Origin: Aquisalimonas sp.
GTDB lineage: Bacteria > Pseudomonadota > Gammaproteobacteria > Nitrococcales > Aquisalimonadaceae
DNA length: 59,886 nucleotides
Direction: 5' to 3'
NCBI RefSeq assembly: GCF_007120195.1
Contig: NZ_SKOG01000073.1
Location: forward strand, 1-59,886
Under the pieces are notes generated by a model. That model worked only from the letters and a program-made list of their open reading frames with translations, did not search any database and had not been told where the DNA came from. A program made the position numbers and the translations under genes. Shown piece by piece: positions 20,997-29,421 of the stretch (the first letter of the stretch is position 1; each line of letters begins with the position of its first letter).

Positions 20997-22028
20997 TCAA
21001 GGGCGGCTAGGATCCTCGCTGACCTGGACCAGCAGCTTGCCGAAATTCTTGCCGCTCAGTAGCCCCTGGAATGCGGAGACGGCGTTCTCCAGCCCCTGGA
21101 CGATATCCTCGCGGTGTTTCAGCTTGCCGTCGCGCACCAGCGGCGCGACATTCTTGAAGAATTCCTTGCGCCGGTCGGCGTGGTCGAACTGGATAAAACC
21201 GCGGATCGTCAACCGCTTGGTGAGAATGTGGCGCATGAAACCGGGCAGCCTATCCGCGCCTGCCGGCGCATCGGCCTCGTTGTAGTGGGCGATGATGCCG
21301 CACACCGGAATCCGGGCGAATTCATTCAGCAGCGGCATCGCCGCCGCCTGCACCTTGCCGCCCACGTTCTCCCAGTACACATCGATGCCGTCGGGACAGG
21401 CCGCGGCGAGGTCCTGTTCAAAGCTCGCGGAACGGTGATCCACACAGGCGTCGAACCCCAATTCGTCGGTGACGAACCTGCACTTCTCCGGCCCGCCCGC
21501 GATTCCCACCGCGCGGCAACCCCACAGCCTGGACAGTTGACCGACCACCTGCCCCACCGCGCCGCTGGCGGCGGACACGGCGACCGTCTCCCCCTTCTGC
21601 GGCCGGCCGTGTTCCAAGAGCCCCGCATAGGCCGTAAAGCCGGGCATACCCAGGACGCCCACGGCGGTGGAGATCGGTGCCTCGTCCGGATTCAGCCGCT
21701 TCAGGCCCTTTGGGTTCACGGCGGCGTAGGCCTGCCAGCCGGTGTGGGCGAGCACCAGTTCACCCTGCTGCCAGTCCGGATGGTGGGATTCTTCCACCTC
21801 GCAGACAGTACCGCCCTCCATGACGCTCCCGACCTCCACCGACTGGGCGTAGGACTTGGAGGCGCTCATGCGGCCGCGCATGTAGGGGTCCAGGGACAGG
21901 TAAATGGTGCGCAGCAGGACCTCTCCGTCCGCCGGCTCCGGCATGGGGGCAGACTCGAGCTTCAGGTGGGATTCATCCGGCATGCCCTCCGGACGTGCTG
22001 CCAGAATGATGCGTTGGTTGTTGGCCAT
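20997..22028 (-). CDS. NADP-dependent MDR oxidoreductase (CurA/leukotriene B4 dehydrogenase type)
   Basis: A 343-residue zinc-free medium-chain reductase. It has the family N-terminus ending in LSLDPYMRGRM, the NADP-binding loop AASGAVGQVVGQ, and WENVGG. Relatives reduce alpha,beta-unsaturated ketones or aldehydes with NADPH. The open frame reaches 22253, but the ATG at 22028 has GGGGAG 9 bases upstream and begins the conserved MANNQRIILAARPEG. It is divergent from the universal stress gene, and the shared 212-bp region contains an FNR/Anr box. Confidence 0.9.
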   Translation of the reverse strand: MANNQRIILAARPEGMPDESHLKLESAPMPEPADGEVLLRTIYLSLDPYMRGRMSASKSYAQSVEVGSVMEGGTVCEVEESHHPDWQQGELVLAHTGWQAYAAVNPKGLKRLNPDEAPISTAVGVLGMPGFTAYAGLLEHGRPQKGETVAVSAASGAVGQVVGQLSRLWGCRAVGIAGGPEKCRFVTDELGFDACVDHRSASFEQDLAAACPDGIDVYWENVGGKVQAAAMPLLNEFARIPVCGIIAHYNEADAPAGADRLPGFMRHILTKRLTIRGFIQFDHADRRKEFFKNVAPLVRDGKLKHREDIVQGLENAVSAFQGLLSGKNFGKLLVQVSEDPSRP

Positions 22029-22139
22029 AAATTCAAACTCCCCCGCGACGGCCTGTGACGGATCCATGCTGTATCGCACCTGTACCATTGAGAATAGCAG
22101 CATTGGCAACCGCGACATGACCCATCCAGGCCGCCAGGC

Positions 22140-22153
22140 TTGATCTGCATCAA
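22140..22153. promoter_or_regulatory. Exact FNR/Anr box
   Basis: TTGATCTGCATCAA matches the full consensus TTGAT-N4-ATCAA on both half-sites. It lies about 94 bases before the universal stress start codon. A TATGCT box at 22181-22186 would place the site near -46, close to a class II activator position. FNR/Anr senses low oxygen through a [4Fe-4S] cluster and activates several Usp genes in Pseudomonas. Confidence 0.7.
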
Positions 22154-22240
22154 TGGACGCATGGCACCGCCATGCTGAACTATGCTGCAAACTGGAGGCG
22201 CCAGCGTGCCATCGACGCACGCGCCGTCGGAGGGCAACCC

Positions 22241-23200
22241 ATGGACATAACACCGAAGGATATCATCGTACCCGTGGACGGCTCCGACCACGCCGGCGCG
22301 GCGGCGCGATATGCAGCGCGGCTCGCCCAGGCCCTTACCGCGGATCTCCATTTGGTGCACGCCTTCCCGGGCTCGATCAAGCGGGTCATGGAGACCCTTG
22401 GCCGCACCCCGCGGCACGCCAGCGCCGAGCGCATGACCGCGGAGACATTCGAGACGCTGCGCAATGGCAGCGCCCGCCGGGCCTTCCAGCATGCGCGAAG
22501 TTATCTGCCCGCCGACAGTTCGATTACCGAGCATGTCCTCGACGGTGAGCCTTCGGAGGCCATTGCGGCATTCGTTGGTGATGGCCACGAGGTGCAGGTG
22601 GTGATGGGCCGTCGCGGCATCGGACGCGTGCGCGAATTATTCCTGGGCAGTGTCAGCGAGCGGGTGATCCTCCGGGTGCCTCAGCCGGTCACCGTGGTCA
22701 CCGCCGGACGGGAGGCGGGCGAGACACGGGACGGCAAGCCAGCGCCACTGGTGGTGCCGGTGGACGGCTCTGAGGCCGCGCACAGTGCCGTGGTGCACGC
22801 GGCCTCCCTGGCGCGCCACACCGGCGCGGCGCTGCATCTGCTGCACGCCTTCCCGGGACTCGGGTCGCTGGACCCGAGCCTCAACAGCACTATCTCGCTC
22901 ACCAACGCTGCTCCGTTATCGCGCCAAGAGCTGGGGGACATGGCGCGGCTCAGCGCCAATGAGGCGTTTGCGACGGCGCGCGCGGCGATCGCCGACTCGC
23001 CGGTGGAGATGCCACGGATTGTGGAGATCCGCCGGGAGGGCCTACCCGCGCGAGCGGTGACGGAGTACGTGCAGTCCCTGGGGACCGCCGAAGTAATCAT
23101 CGGGCGGCGGGGCCTGGGGCGCGTCCAGGGTGTGCTGCTGGGCAGCGTCAGCCAGCGGGTGCTGCACGGCGCGGAATGCCCGGTGACTGTGATCGGCTGA
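22241..23200 (+). CDS. Tandem-domain universal stress protein
   Basis: A 319-residue protein made of two Usp domains, about residues 6-150 and 165-319. Each starts with an IVPVDGSDHA/VVPVDGSEAA strand and ends with the ATP-binding pattern G-RR-G-G...GSVS-RV (GRRGIGRVRELFLGSVSERV and GRRGLGRVQGVLLGSVSQRV). Tandem Usps bind nucleotides and support survival under energy or oxygen limitation. The ATG at 22241 has GGAGGG upstream; the earlier ATG at 22172 is not supported. The FNR/Anr box suggests low-oxygen induction. Confidence 0.9.
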   Translation: MDITPKDIIVPVDGSDHAGAAARYAARLAQALTADLHLVHAFPGSIKRVMETLGRTPRHASAERMTAETFETLRNGSARRAFQHARSYLPADSSITEHVLDGEPSEAIAAFVGDGHEVQVVMGRRGIGRVRELFLGSVSERVILRVPQPVTVVTAGREAGETRDGKPAPLVVPVDGSEAAHSAVVHAASLARHTGAALHLLHAFPGLGSLDPSLNSTISLTNAAPLSRQELGDMARLSANEAFATARAAIADSPVEMPRIVEIRREGLPARAVTEYVQSLGTAEVIIGRRGLGRVQGVLLGSVSQRVLHGAECPVTVIG

Positions 23201-23232
23201 GGCACGGCAGGAGGGCGCGGACGGGCCGTGCC
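23201..23232 (+). terminator. Inverted repeat after the universal stress gene
   Basis: GGCACGGC (23201-23208) and GCCGTGCC (23225-23232) are perfect 8-bp complements with a 16-base loop, directly after the usp stop. It is plausible as a weak terminator or a transcript end stabiliser. Confidence 0.4.
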
Positions 23233-23250
23233 CGCTGGGCACTGAGCCGT

Positions 23251-23274
23251 TATACTGCCGCTTCACTCCGGCAG
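23251..23274 (+). promoter_or_regulatory. Candidate promoter and operator-like inverted repeat of the double uvrA gene
   Basis: A TATACT -10-like box (23251-23256) overlaps the perfect inverted repeat CTGCCG-N8-CGGCAG (23255-23274), 14 to 33 bases before the ATG. The spacing does not match a LexA site (CTGT-N8-ACAG). A different repressor or an mRNA hairpin is possible. Confidence 0.3.
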
Positions 23275-23287
23275 AGGCACAGCGCGC

Positions 23288-26200
23288 ATGTCCCGCGAGG
23301 TGATCCGCATCAAGGGCGCCCGCCAGAATAATCTCCGCAATCTCGATCTGGACCTGCCGCTGGGCGAGCTTGTGGTGGTGACCGGCGTGTCCGGCTCTGG
23401 TAAATCCTCGCTGGCCTTCGACACGGTGTACTCCGAGGGCCAGCGCCGCTACGTGGAGACGTTCTCGCCCTACGCACGGCAATTCCTGGACCGCATGGAC
23501 AAGCCCGCTGTGGACTCCATCGACGGCATTCCCCCGGCCATCGCCATCGACCAGAACAACCCCGTGCGCACGTCCCGCTCCACCGTGGGCACCATGACCG
23601 AGCTCAACGATCACCTGAAACTCCTGTTTGCGCGTACCGCACAGCTCTACTGCGGCGGCTGCGGGCACCGGGTGCAGCGCGACGACGCGGAGAGCATTGC
23701 CGCGCGGCTGCTGGCCCGGACGCAGGGGCAGCGCGCCATGGTCGTGGCAACCGTGGCCGTTCCCCAAGGGCTCACGCCGGGGGAGCTGCAGGGCCTGCTG
23801 GAGCGCCAGGGCTACACGCGCTTCCACGGGGTCAACGATCGCTACGTCGAGGTGGTGGTGGACCGGGTCCGCCTCGCTGCCGATCGCCGTGACCGCCTGG
23901 TGGATGCCCTGGAGGCGGGACTGCACCTGGGCCGCGGCAGCGTCGCCGTGCACCCGCTCGACGACGACCGCGCACCTTTAGCACCCTGGCGCTTCTCCGA
24001 GGATTTTCACTGCGCCGACTGCGATATCCACTATCAGGATCCGTCTCCGAGCCTGTTCTCCTTCAACTCGCCGGTGGGCGCCTGCGAAACGTGCCGCGGC
24101 TTCGGTCGCGTCATGGGCATCGACTACGACCTGGTCATCCCCGACCAGAGCCGCACCCTCGCCGAGGGTGTGATCCGCCCCTGGCAGTCCGGCCGCTCGG
24201 CAGAGTGCCAGCAGGATCTCATGCGTTACGCCCGACGCCGGGGCGTGGCCACGGACGTGCCCTGGAAGGACCTGCCTCAGGAAGACCGGGATTGGGTGAT
24301 CGAGGGCGAAGGCGGCTGGAATAGGGACTGCTGGTACGGCGTTCGCCGGTATTTCGACTGGGTGGAATCCAAGAGCTACAAGATGCACATGCGGGTACTG
24401 CTCTCGCGCTACCGCAGTTATGACCGTTGCCCGGACTGCGACGGTGCCCGCCTGAAGCCCGAGCCCTTGCTCTGGCGCGTGGGCGGCCATGACGAGGTGG
24501 ACCAGGTGATGCGGCGCGAACAACGCGCCCGACCGCGGGATTCGCGACTGGACCATGAGACCATGCTTGGCCTGCCCGGGCTGAACCTGCGGGACATGCT
24601 GCTCCTGCCCCTGGCCCGGTTGCAGGCCTTCTTCGCGGCCGTCCACCTGCCCACGCCCCTGGACGAAGCCGCGGCACTGCTGCTGGAGGCCATCGGCACG
24701 CGGCTGCGCTATCTCAACCAGGTAGGCCTGGGCTATCTCACCCTGGACCGCCAATCACGCACCCTCTCGGGCGGCGAGGTCCAGCGCCTCAATCTCACCA
24801 CCGCCCTGGGCACCTCCCTGGTCAACACGCTGTTCGTCCTCGATGAACCCAGCATCGGCCTGCATCCGCGGGACATGGGCCGCATCATCGAGGTCATGCA
24901 ACGGCTGCGCGATGCCGGCAATTCGTTGCTGGTGGTCGAGCACGACCCCGACGTCATGCGCGCGGCGGACCGCATTCTCGATATTGGCCCCGGCCCCGGG
25001 GAGCGCGGCGGCGAGGTGGTCTGCTTCGACACCCCGGACGCCGTGGCCGCCACCGCCGGCTCGCTCACCGGCGACTACCTGGCGGGCCGGCGCACCGTGG
25101 CTGCGGCACGCCCGCAGTCCCGTCGCGGTACTCCCACGCAATGGCTGCGCCTGCGCGGCGCCACGCAGCACAACCTGCAGGGGCTTGACGTGGACATCCC
25201 GCTGGGGCGACTGGTGTGCGTGACCGGCGTCTCGGGCTCCGGCAAGTCCACCCTGGTCACCGACGTGCTCCACAACGCCCTGGCCAAGCGCAAGGGCCGC
25301 CCGCCAACTGCAGCCGTCCAGGTCGAGATCCTCAGCGGCGACACCCAGATCGACGACGTGGCCCTGGTGGACCAGTCCCCCATCGGCAAGACCACCCGCT
25401 CCAACCCGGCCAGCTATGTGGGCGCCTTCGAGCCGATCCGCAAGGCCTATGCCGCGGAGCCCCTCGCCCGGCAACGGGGCTACAAATCGGGCACGTTCAG
25501 CTTCAACGGCGGCGCCGGCCGCTGCCCCACCTGCGGCGGTAACGGCTTCGAGCACGTGGAGATGCAATTCCTGAGCGATGTCTACATCCGCTGCCCGGAC
25601 TGCGACGGACGCCGCTACCGCGACGAGGTGCTGGCGGTCAAGCTGCCGCCGGCGCCCGGCCATGAGGATGACGCGCCCCGCTCGATCGCCGGCGCCCTGG
25701 AACTCACGGTCACCGAGGCCACGCGTTTCTTCGCCGACAACCGGGAGATCCTGAACCGCCTGGAGCCGCTGGAGGCCGTCGGGCTGGGTTACCTCAAGCT
25801 CGGACAGCCCGTGCCGACCCTCTCCGGCGGCGAGGCCCAGCGGGTGAAGCTGGCCGCCCACCTGGGCGAGGCCGCGCGGCGGCGCAAGGGCGGGGGCCGC
25901 ACCCTGTTCCTGTTCGACGAGCCCACGACGGGGCTGCATTTCCATGACGTGGCGGTGCTGCTGCGGGCCTTTGAACGCCTCCTGGATGGCGGCCACTCCC
26001 TGGTGGTCATCGAGCACAACCTGGACGTCATCGCAACATCGGACTGGCTCATCGACCTGGGACCAGAGGGCGGCGACGCCGGCGGCACCCTGGTCGCGAG
26101 CGGCACGCCGGAACACGTGATGGCGGTCGCGGATAGCCACACGGGCCGGGCTCTGACCAGCCGCGAGCACGGGGCGGTAATGCCTGCGGCGGCCCTGCCG

Positions 26201-28822
26201 GCGGTGGCCGAGGCGCCGCCGGCGTACCGGCTGCCCGACGCGATCACCATCCACCACGCGCGGGAGCACAATCTCAAGAACGTGGACATCCGCATTCCCC
26301 GCAACCGGCTGACGGTGATCACCGGGCTGTCCGGCTCCGGCAAGAGCACGGTGGCATTCGACATCCTCTTCAACGAGGGCCAGCGCCGCTACCTGGAATC
26401 CCTGAACGCCTACGCCCGGCAGATCGTCCAGCCCGCCAGCCGTCCCGACGTGGAGGCCATCTTTGGCATCCCGCCAACGGTGGCCATCGAGCAGCGCACC
26501 AGCCGCGGCGGACGCAAGAGCACCGTGGCCACGCTGACCGAGGTGCACCACTTCCTGCGCCTGCTGTATGTGAAACTGGGCACCCAGCACTGCCCGGACT
26601 GCGACCGGGCCATCGAGGCGCAGACGCCCGAGGCCATCTGCGCCCGGATCGTGGGGCATTACCGCGGCCGTGAGATCACGCTGCTGGCACCGTTGATCGT
26701 CGCCCGCAAAGGCGTCTACACCGACCTGGCCAAGTGGGCCGCCAACAAGGGCTTCGGCCACCTGCGGGTGGACGGCGACTACCTGTCCACGGCCGACTGG
26801 CCGCGGCTGGACCGCTTCCGCGAACACGATATCGAGCTACCCGTGGCCACGCTCAGCGTGAACCCGGCCGCAGAATCGACCCTACGCACGGCGGTGGAAC
26901 ACGCCCTGGAGCACGGCACTCACACGCTCAAGCTGGCCGCGGACGGCGACGCCGACGTGGTCTTCTCCAGCACGCGCGCGTGCCCCGGCTGCGGGCGCAG
27001 TTTCGAGGAACCGGACCCGCGGCTGTTCTCCTATAACTCCAAGCACGGCTGGTGCCCGGCCTGCTACGGCACCGGCCAACTCCTGGCCGGGTTCGACGCC
27101 GAGCAAAGCGGTGAGGAGCGCGCCTGGCGCAACGGCGAGGAGGAGCCGGTGACCTGCCCCGACTGCCAAGGTCATCGGCTCAACCCCGTGGCCCTGGCCA
27201 TGCGCTTCCGGGGGCAGTCCATCGCAACGCTGTCTCAACGCGCCGTAACCGCCGCGGCCCAGTGGGCCGAAGGGCTGGCCCTGGAGGGCCGCGAGGCCGC
27301 CATCGCCCGGGATATCCTGCCAGAGCTGCGTAGCCGGCTGGCGTTTCTCCAGCAGCTGGGGCTCGGCTATCTGGCCCTGGACCGGGCCGCGCCCACCCTC
27401 TCCGGCGGCGAAGCCCAACGCATCCGCCTGGCCGCGCAGCTGGGCTCCAATCTCCAGGGCGTGTGCTACGTCCTGGACGAGCCCACCATCGGGCTGCATC
27501 CGCGGGACAACCGCATGCTGCTGGATACCCTCCAGCGACTGGAAGGCAAAGGCAACACCATCGTGCTGGTGGAGCACGACGAGGACACCATCCGCCGCGC
27601 TGAGCATGTCATCGACCTGGGGCCCGGCGCCGGCGTGAATGGCGGACGCGTGGTGGCCGAGGGGACTGTGGAGGCGCTCCTGAAGCATCCCGACTCGGTC
27701 ACCGGCCGCGCACTGTCCAAGCCACTCAAGCATCCGTTGCGGGGTTCCCGGCGCGGCTTTCCGGCCGCAGCGACACTGACTGTACAGCAGCCCCGCCTGC
27801 ACAACCTGGCCGGCGCGGACGTGGACTTCCCGCTGCAGCGCCTGGTCTGCGTCACCGGCGTCTCCGGCAGTGGCAAGTCCTCCCTGGTTCGGGGCGTTCT
27901 GCACGCTGGCCTCAAGCGGCAAACCGGCCGGCGCCGCGGCGATCCGGCACCGACCCTGAAGGGCTGCGAGGCCATCATCGGCGCCCACCACGTCGACCGC
28001 GTTCTGGAAGTCGACCAGACCCCCATCGGCAAGACACCCCGGTCCTGCCCCGCCACCTATATCGGCTTTTGGGACGACATCCGCCGTCTGTACGCGGGCA
28101 CCGAAGAAGCGCGGCTGCGCGGCTACGGCCCGGGCCGTTTCTCCTTCAACACCAAGGACGGCCGCTGCCCCGGCTGCGACGGGCAGGGGATCAAACGCGT
28201 GGAAATGAACTTCCTGCCCGACGTCACCGTGCCCTGCGAGCTCTGCCACGGCCGACGCTTCACGCCGGAGACCCTGGCCGTCACCTACCGCAAGCGCTCC
28301 ATCGGCGATGTGCTGCGCATGAGCGTGGATGAGGCGGCCGATGGCTTCGCCGCCCACCCGAAAATACACCACGCCTTGGAGCTGCTGCAGGCCGTCGGGC
28401 TTGGCTATCTGACCCTCGGCCAACAAAGCCCGACGCTGTCCGGCGGCGAGGCACAGCGCATCAAGCTGGTCACGGAACTGGCCAAGGCCCGCGTTGACGG
28501 CAAGGGCCGCCAGCAGCCGCACACCGTCTACGTGCTGGACGAGCCCACGGTAGGGCTGCACATGGCGGATGTGGAAAAGCTCATCCACGTGCTCCATCGC
28601 CTGGTCGACGCCGGCAATACGGTGGTGCTCATCGAGCACAACCTGGACCTCATCGCCGAGGCGGACTGGCTCATCGATATGGGGCCGGAAGGGGGCGCGC
28701 ACGGTGGCCGGGTGGTGGCCCGGGGCGTGCCCGAGGACGTGGCCGCCAAGGACAGCTCGCATACGGCCCGGATCCTGCGGGAGTTTCTCGGCGATGGGCG
28801 GCAACAGCGGGCGGCGCAGTGA
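23288..28822 (+). CDS. Tandem UvrA-like protein, two UvrA halves fused (four ABC ATPase modules)
   Basis: UvrA is normally about 940 residues and dimerises to find DNA damage. This 1844-residue protein contains two complete UvrA-like copies joined near residues 960-985. Walker A motifs begin at residues 33, 647, 1013 and 1524 (G-SGSGKS), each with a matching LSGGE signature and a DEP(S/T)(I/T/V)GLH Walker B. Zinc modules of the UvrA type occur in both halves (CPTCGGNGFEHVEMQFL, CPGCDGQGIKRVEMNFL). The halves differ, so this is an old duplication, not a recent copy. It looks like a covalent pseudo-dimer. Long UvrA proteins exist in databases, but I know of no defined function for them. A separate canonical uvrA is expected elsewhere. 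Confidence 0.9.
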   Translation: MSREVIRIKGARQNNLRNLDLDLPLGELVVVTGVSGSGKSSLAFDTVYSEGQRRYVETFSPYARQFLDRMDKPAVDSIDGIPPAIAIDQNNPVRTSRSTVGTMTELNDHLKLLFARTAQLYCGGCGHRVQRDDAESIAARLLARTQGQRAMVVATVAVPQGLTPGELQGLLERQGYTRFHGVNDRYVEVVVDRVRLAADRRDRLVDALEAGLHLGRGSVAVHPLDDDRAPLAPWRFSEDFHCADCDIHYQDPSPSLFSFNSPVGACETCRGFGRVMGIDYDLVIPDQSRTLAEGVIRPWQSGRSAECQQDLMRYARRRGVATDVPWKDLPQEDRDWVIEGEGGWNRDCWYGVRRYFDWVESKSYKMHMRVLLSRYRSYDRCPDCDGARLKPEPLLWRVGGHDEVDQVMRREQRARPRDSRLDHETMLGLPGLNLRDMLLLPLARLQAFFAAVHLPTPLDEAAALLLEAIGTRLRYLNQVGLGYLTLDRQSRTLSGGEVQRLNLTTALGTSLVNTLFVLDEPSIGLHPRDMGRIIEVMQRLRDAGNSLLVVEHDPDVMRAADRILDIGPGPGERGGEVVCFDTPDAVAATAGSLTGDYLAGRRTVAAARPQSRRGTPTQWLRLRGATQHNLQGLDVDIPLGRLVCVTGVSGSGKSTLVTDVLHNALAKRKGRPPTAAVQVEILSGDTQIDDVALVDQSPIGKTTRSNPASYVGAFEPIRKAYAAEPLARQRGYKSGTFSFNGGAGRCPTCGGNGFEHVEMQFLSDVYIRCPDCDGRRYRDEVLAVKLPPAPGHEDDAPRSIAGALELTVTEATRFFADNREILNRLEPLEAVGLGYLKLGQPVPTLSGGEAQRVKLAAHLGEAARRRKGGGRTLFLFDEPTTGLHFHDVAVLLRAFERLLDGGHSLVVIEHNLDVIATSDWLIDLGPEGGDAGGTLVASGTPEHVMAVADSHTGRALTSREHGAVMPAAALPAVAEAPPAYRLPDAITIHHAREHNLKNVDIRIPRNRLTVITGLSGSGKSTVAFDILFNEGQRRYLESLNAYARQIVQPASRPDVEAIFGIPPTVAIEQRTSRGGRKSTVATLTEVHHFLRLLYVKLGTQHCPDCDRAIEAQTPEAICARIVGHYRGREITLLAPLIVARKGVYTDLAKWAANKGFGHLRVDGDYLSTADWPRLDRFREHDIELPVATLSVNPAAESTLRTAVEHALEHGTHTLKLAADGDADVVFSSTRACPGCGRSFEEPDPRLFSYNSKHGWCPACYGTGQLLAGFDAEQSGEERAWRNGEEEPVTCPDCQGHRLNPVALAMRFRGQSIATLSQRAVTAAAQWAEGLALEGREAAIARDILPELRSRLAFLQQLGLGYLALDRAAPTLSGGEAQRIRLAAQLGSNLQGVCYVLDEPTIGLHPRDNRMLLDTLQRLEGKGNTIVLVEHDEDTIRRAEHVIDLGPGAGVNGGRVVAEGTVEALLKHPDSVTGRALSKPLKHPLRGSRRGFPAAATLTVQQPRLHNLAGADVDFPLQRLVCVTGVSGSGKSSLVRGVLHAGLKRQTGRRRGDPAPTLKGCEAIIGAHHVDRVLEVDQTPIGKTPRSCPATYIGFWDDIRRLYAGTEEARLRGYGPGRFSFNTKDGRCPGCDGQGIKRVEMNFLPDVTVPCELCHGRRFTPETLAVTYRKRSIGDVLRMSVDEAADGFAAHPKIHHALELLQAVGLGYLTLGQQSPTLSGGEAQRIKLVTELAKARVDGKGRQQPHTVYVLDEPTVGLHMADVEKLIHVLHRLVDAGNTVVLIEHNLDLIAEADWLIDMGPEGGAHGGRVVARGVPEDVAAKDSSHTARILREFLGDGRQQRAAQ

Positions 28823-28844
28823 GCGACCACACCAACCACGCCGC

Positions 28845-29417
28845 TCACCCGTCCATTCTCCGCATCACGGCGTGCAGCCAGTCCCGCAGGTACCCACTCA
28901 TGCTGCGGCGGATCAGCAGCCGAAACGTCGGCGCCGCATCGAGCTGCCACAGCACCACCGAGGCGTGGGCGAGGCGGGTCTGGGCGCACTGCCCGGGCCC
29001 GAATTCTCGCGGGTGAATGTCAAGCGGTGTGCCGCGGGATAGCGCGTCACGGGCGCGCTCACCCGCCATCTGCACGGCCGCGTAACCCGCACCCAGGGCG
29101 GTTACCGCCGCGTGCTGAGTGCCCAAGGCATTGCGCAGGGCGGCAAGCCGGCCCGACGGACCCTCGGCGTCCACCACCGCCAGCCACTCGTCGGGCCCCA
29201 CCCAGAGCAGGTGCAGCCCCTCGCCCGGCGCCCAGGTGTTGGGCGTCACCGGTGGCGGGCAGCCCAGGGCCGAGGCCACGGCCTCGGTGAAGGCGGGGTC
29301 GCCGCCATTTCCCCGCACATTAAGAATCTCCCCGGGGGCAACGGCCTCCAGCCTCATCCCGGTAAAGGCCGGGAGGGCGTCATCCGTCAGCGGTGTCCGT
29401 GCAAGCGGTTCGGTCAT
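28845..29417 (-). CDS. soxG: Sarcosine oxidase, gamma subunit
   Basis: The small GcvT-like subunit of heterotetrameric sarcosine oxidase. The 190-residue product has GPDEWLAVVD, a GcvT-fold motif, and a C-terminal RSMSGYLRDWLHAVM typical of SoxG. It completes the alpha-beta-gamma-delta complex, which oxidises sarcosine to glycine, hydrogen peroxide and methylene-THF. It follows soxA with 4 bp between and is the last gene of the run. Its stop is 22 bp from that of the convergent double uvrA gene. Confidence 0.9.
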   Translation of the reverse strand: MTEPLARTPLTDDALPAFTGMRLEAVAPGEILNVRGNGGDPAFTEAVASALGCPPPVTPNTWAPGEGLHLLWVGPDEWLAVVDAEGPSGRLAALRNALGTQHAAVTALGAGYAAVQMAGERARDALSRGTPLDIHPREFGPGQCAQTRLAHASVVLWQLDAAPTFRLLIRRSMSGYLRDWLHAVMRRMDG

Positions 29418-29421
29418 GGCG

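Noticed and set aside
23201-23287. LexA/SOS box before the double uvrA
   Set aside because: No CTGT-N8-ACAG site. The visible CTGCCG-N8-CGGCAG repeat does not fit LexA spacing and sequence.
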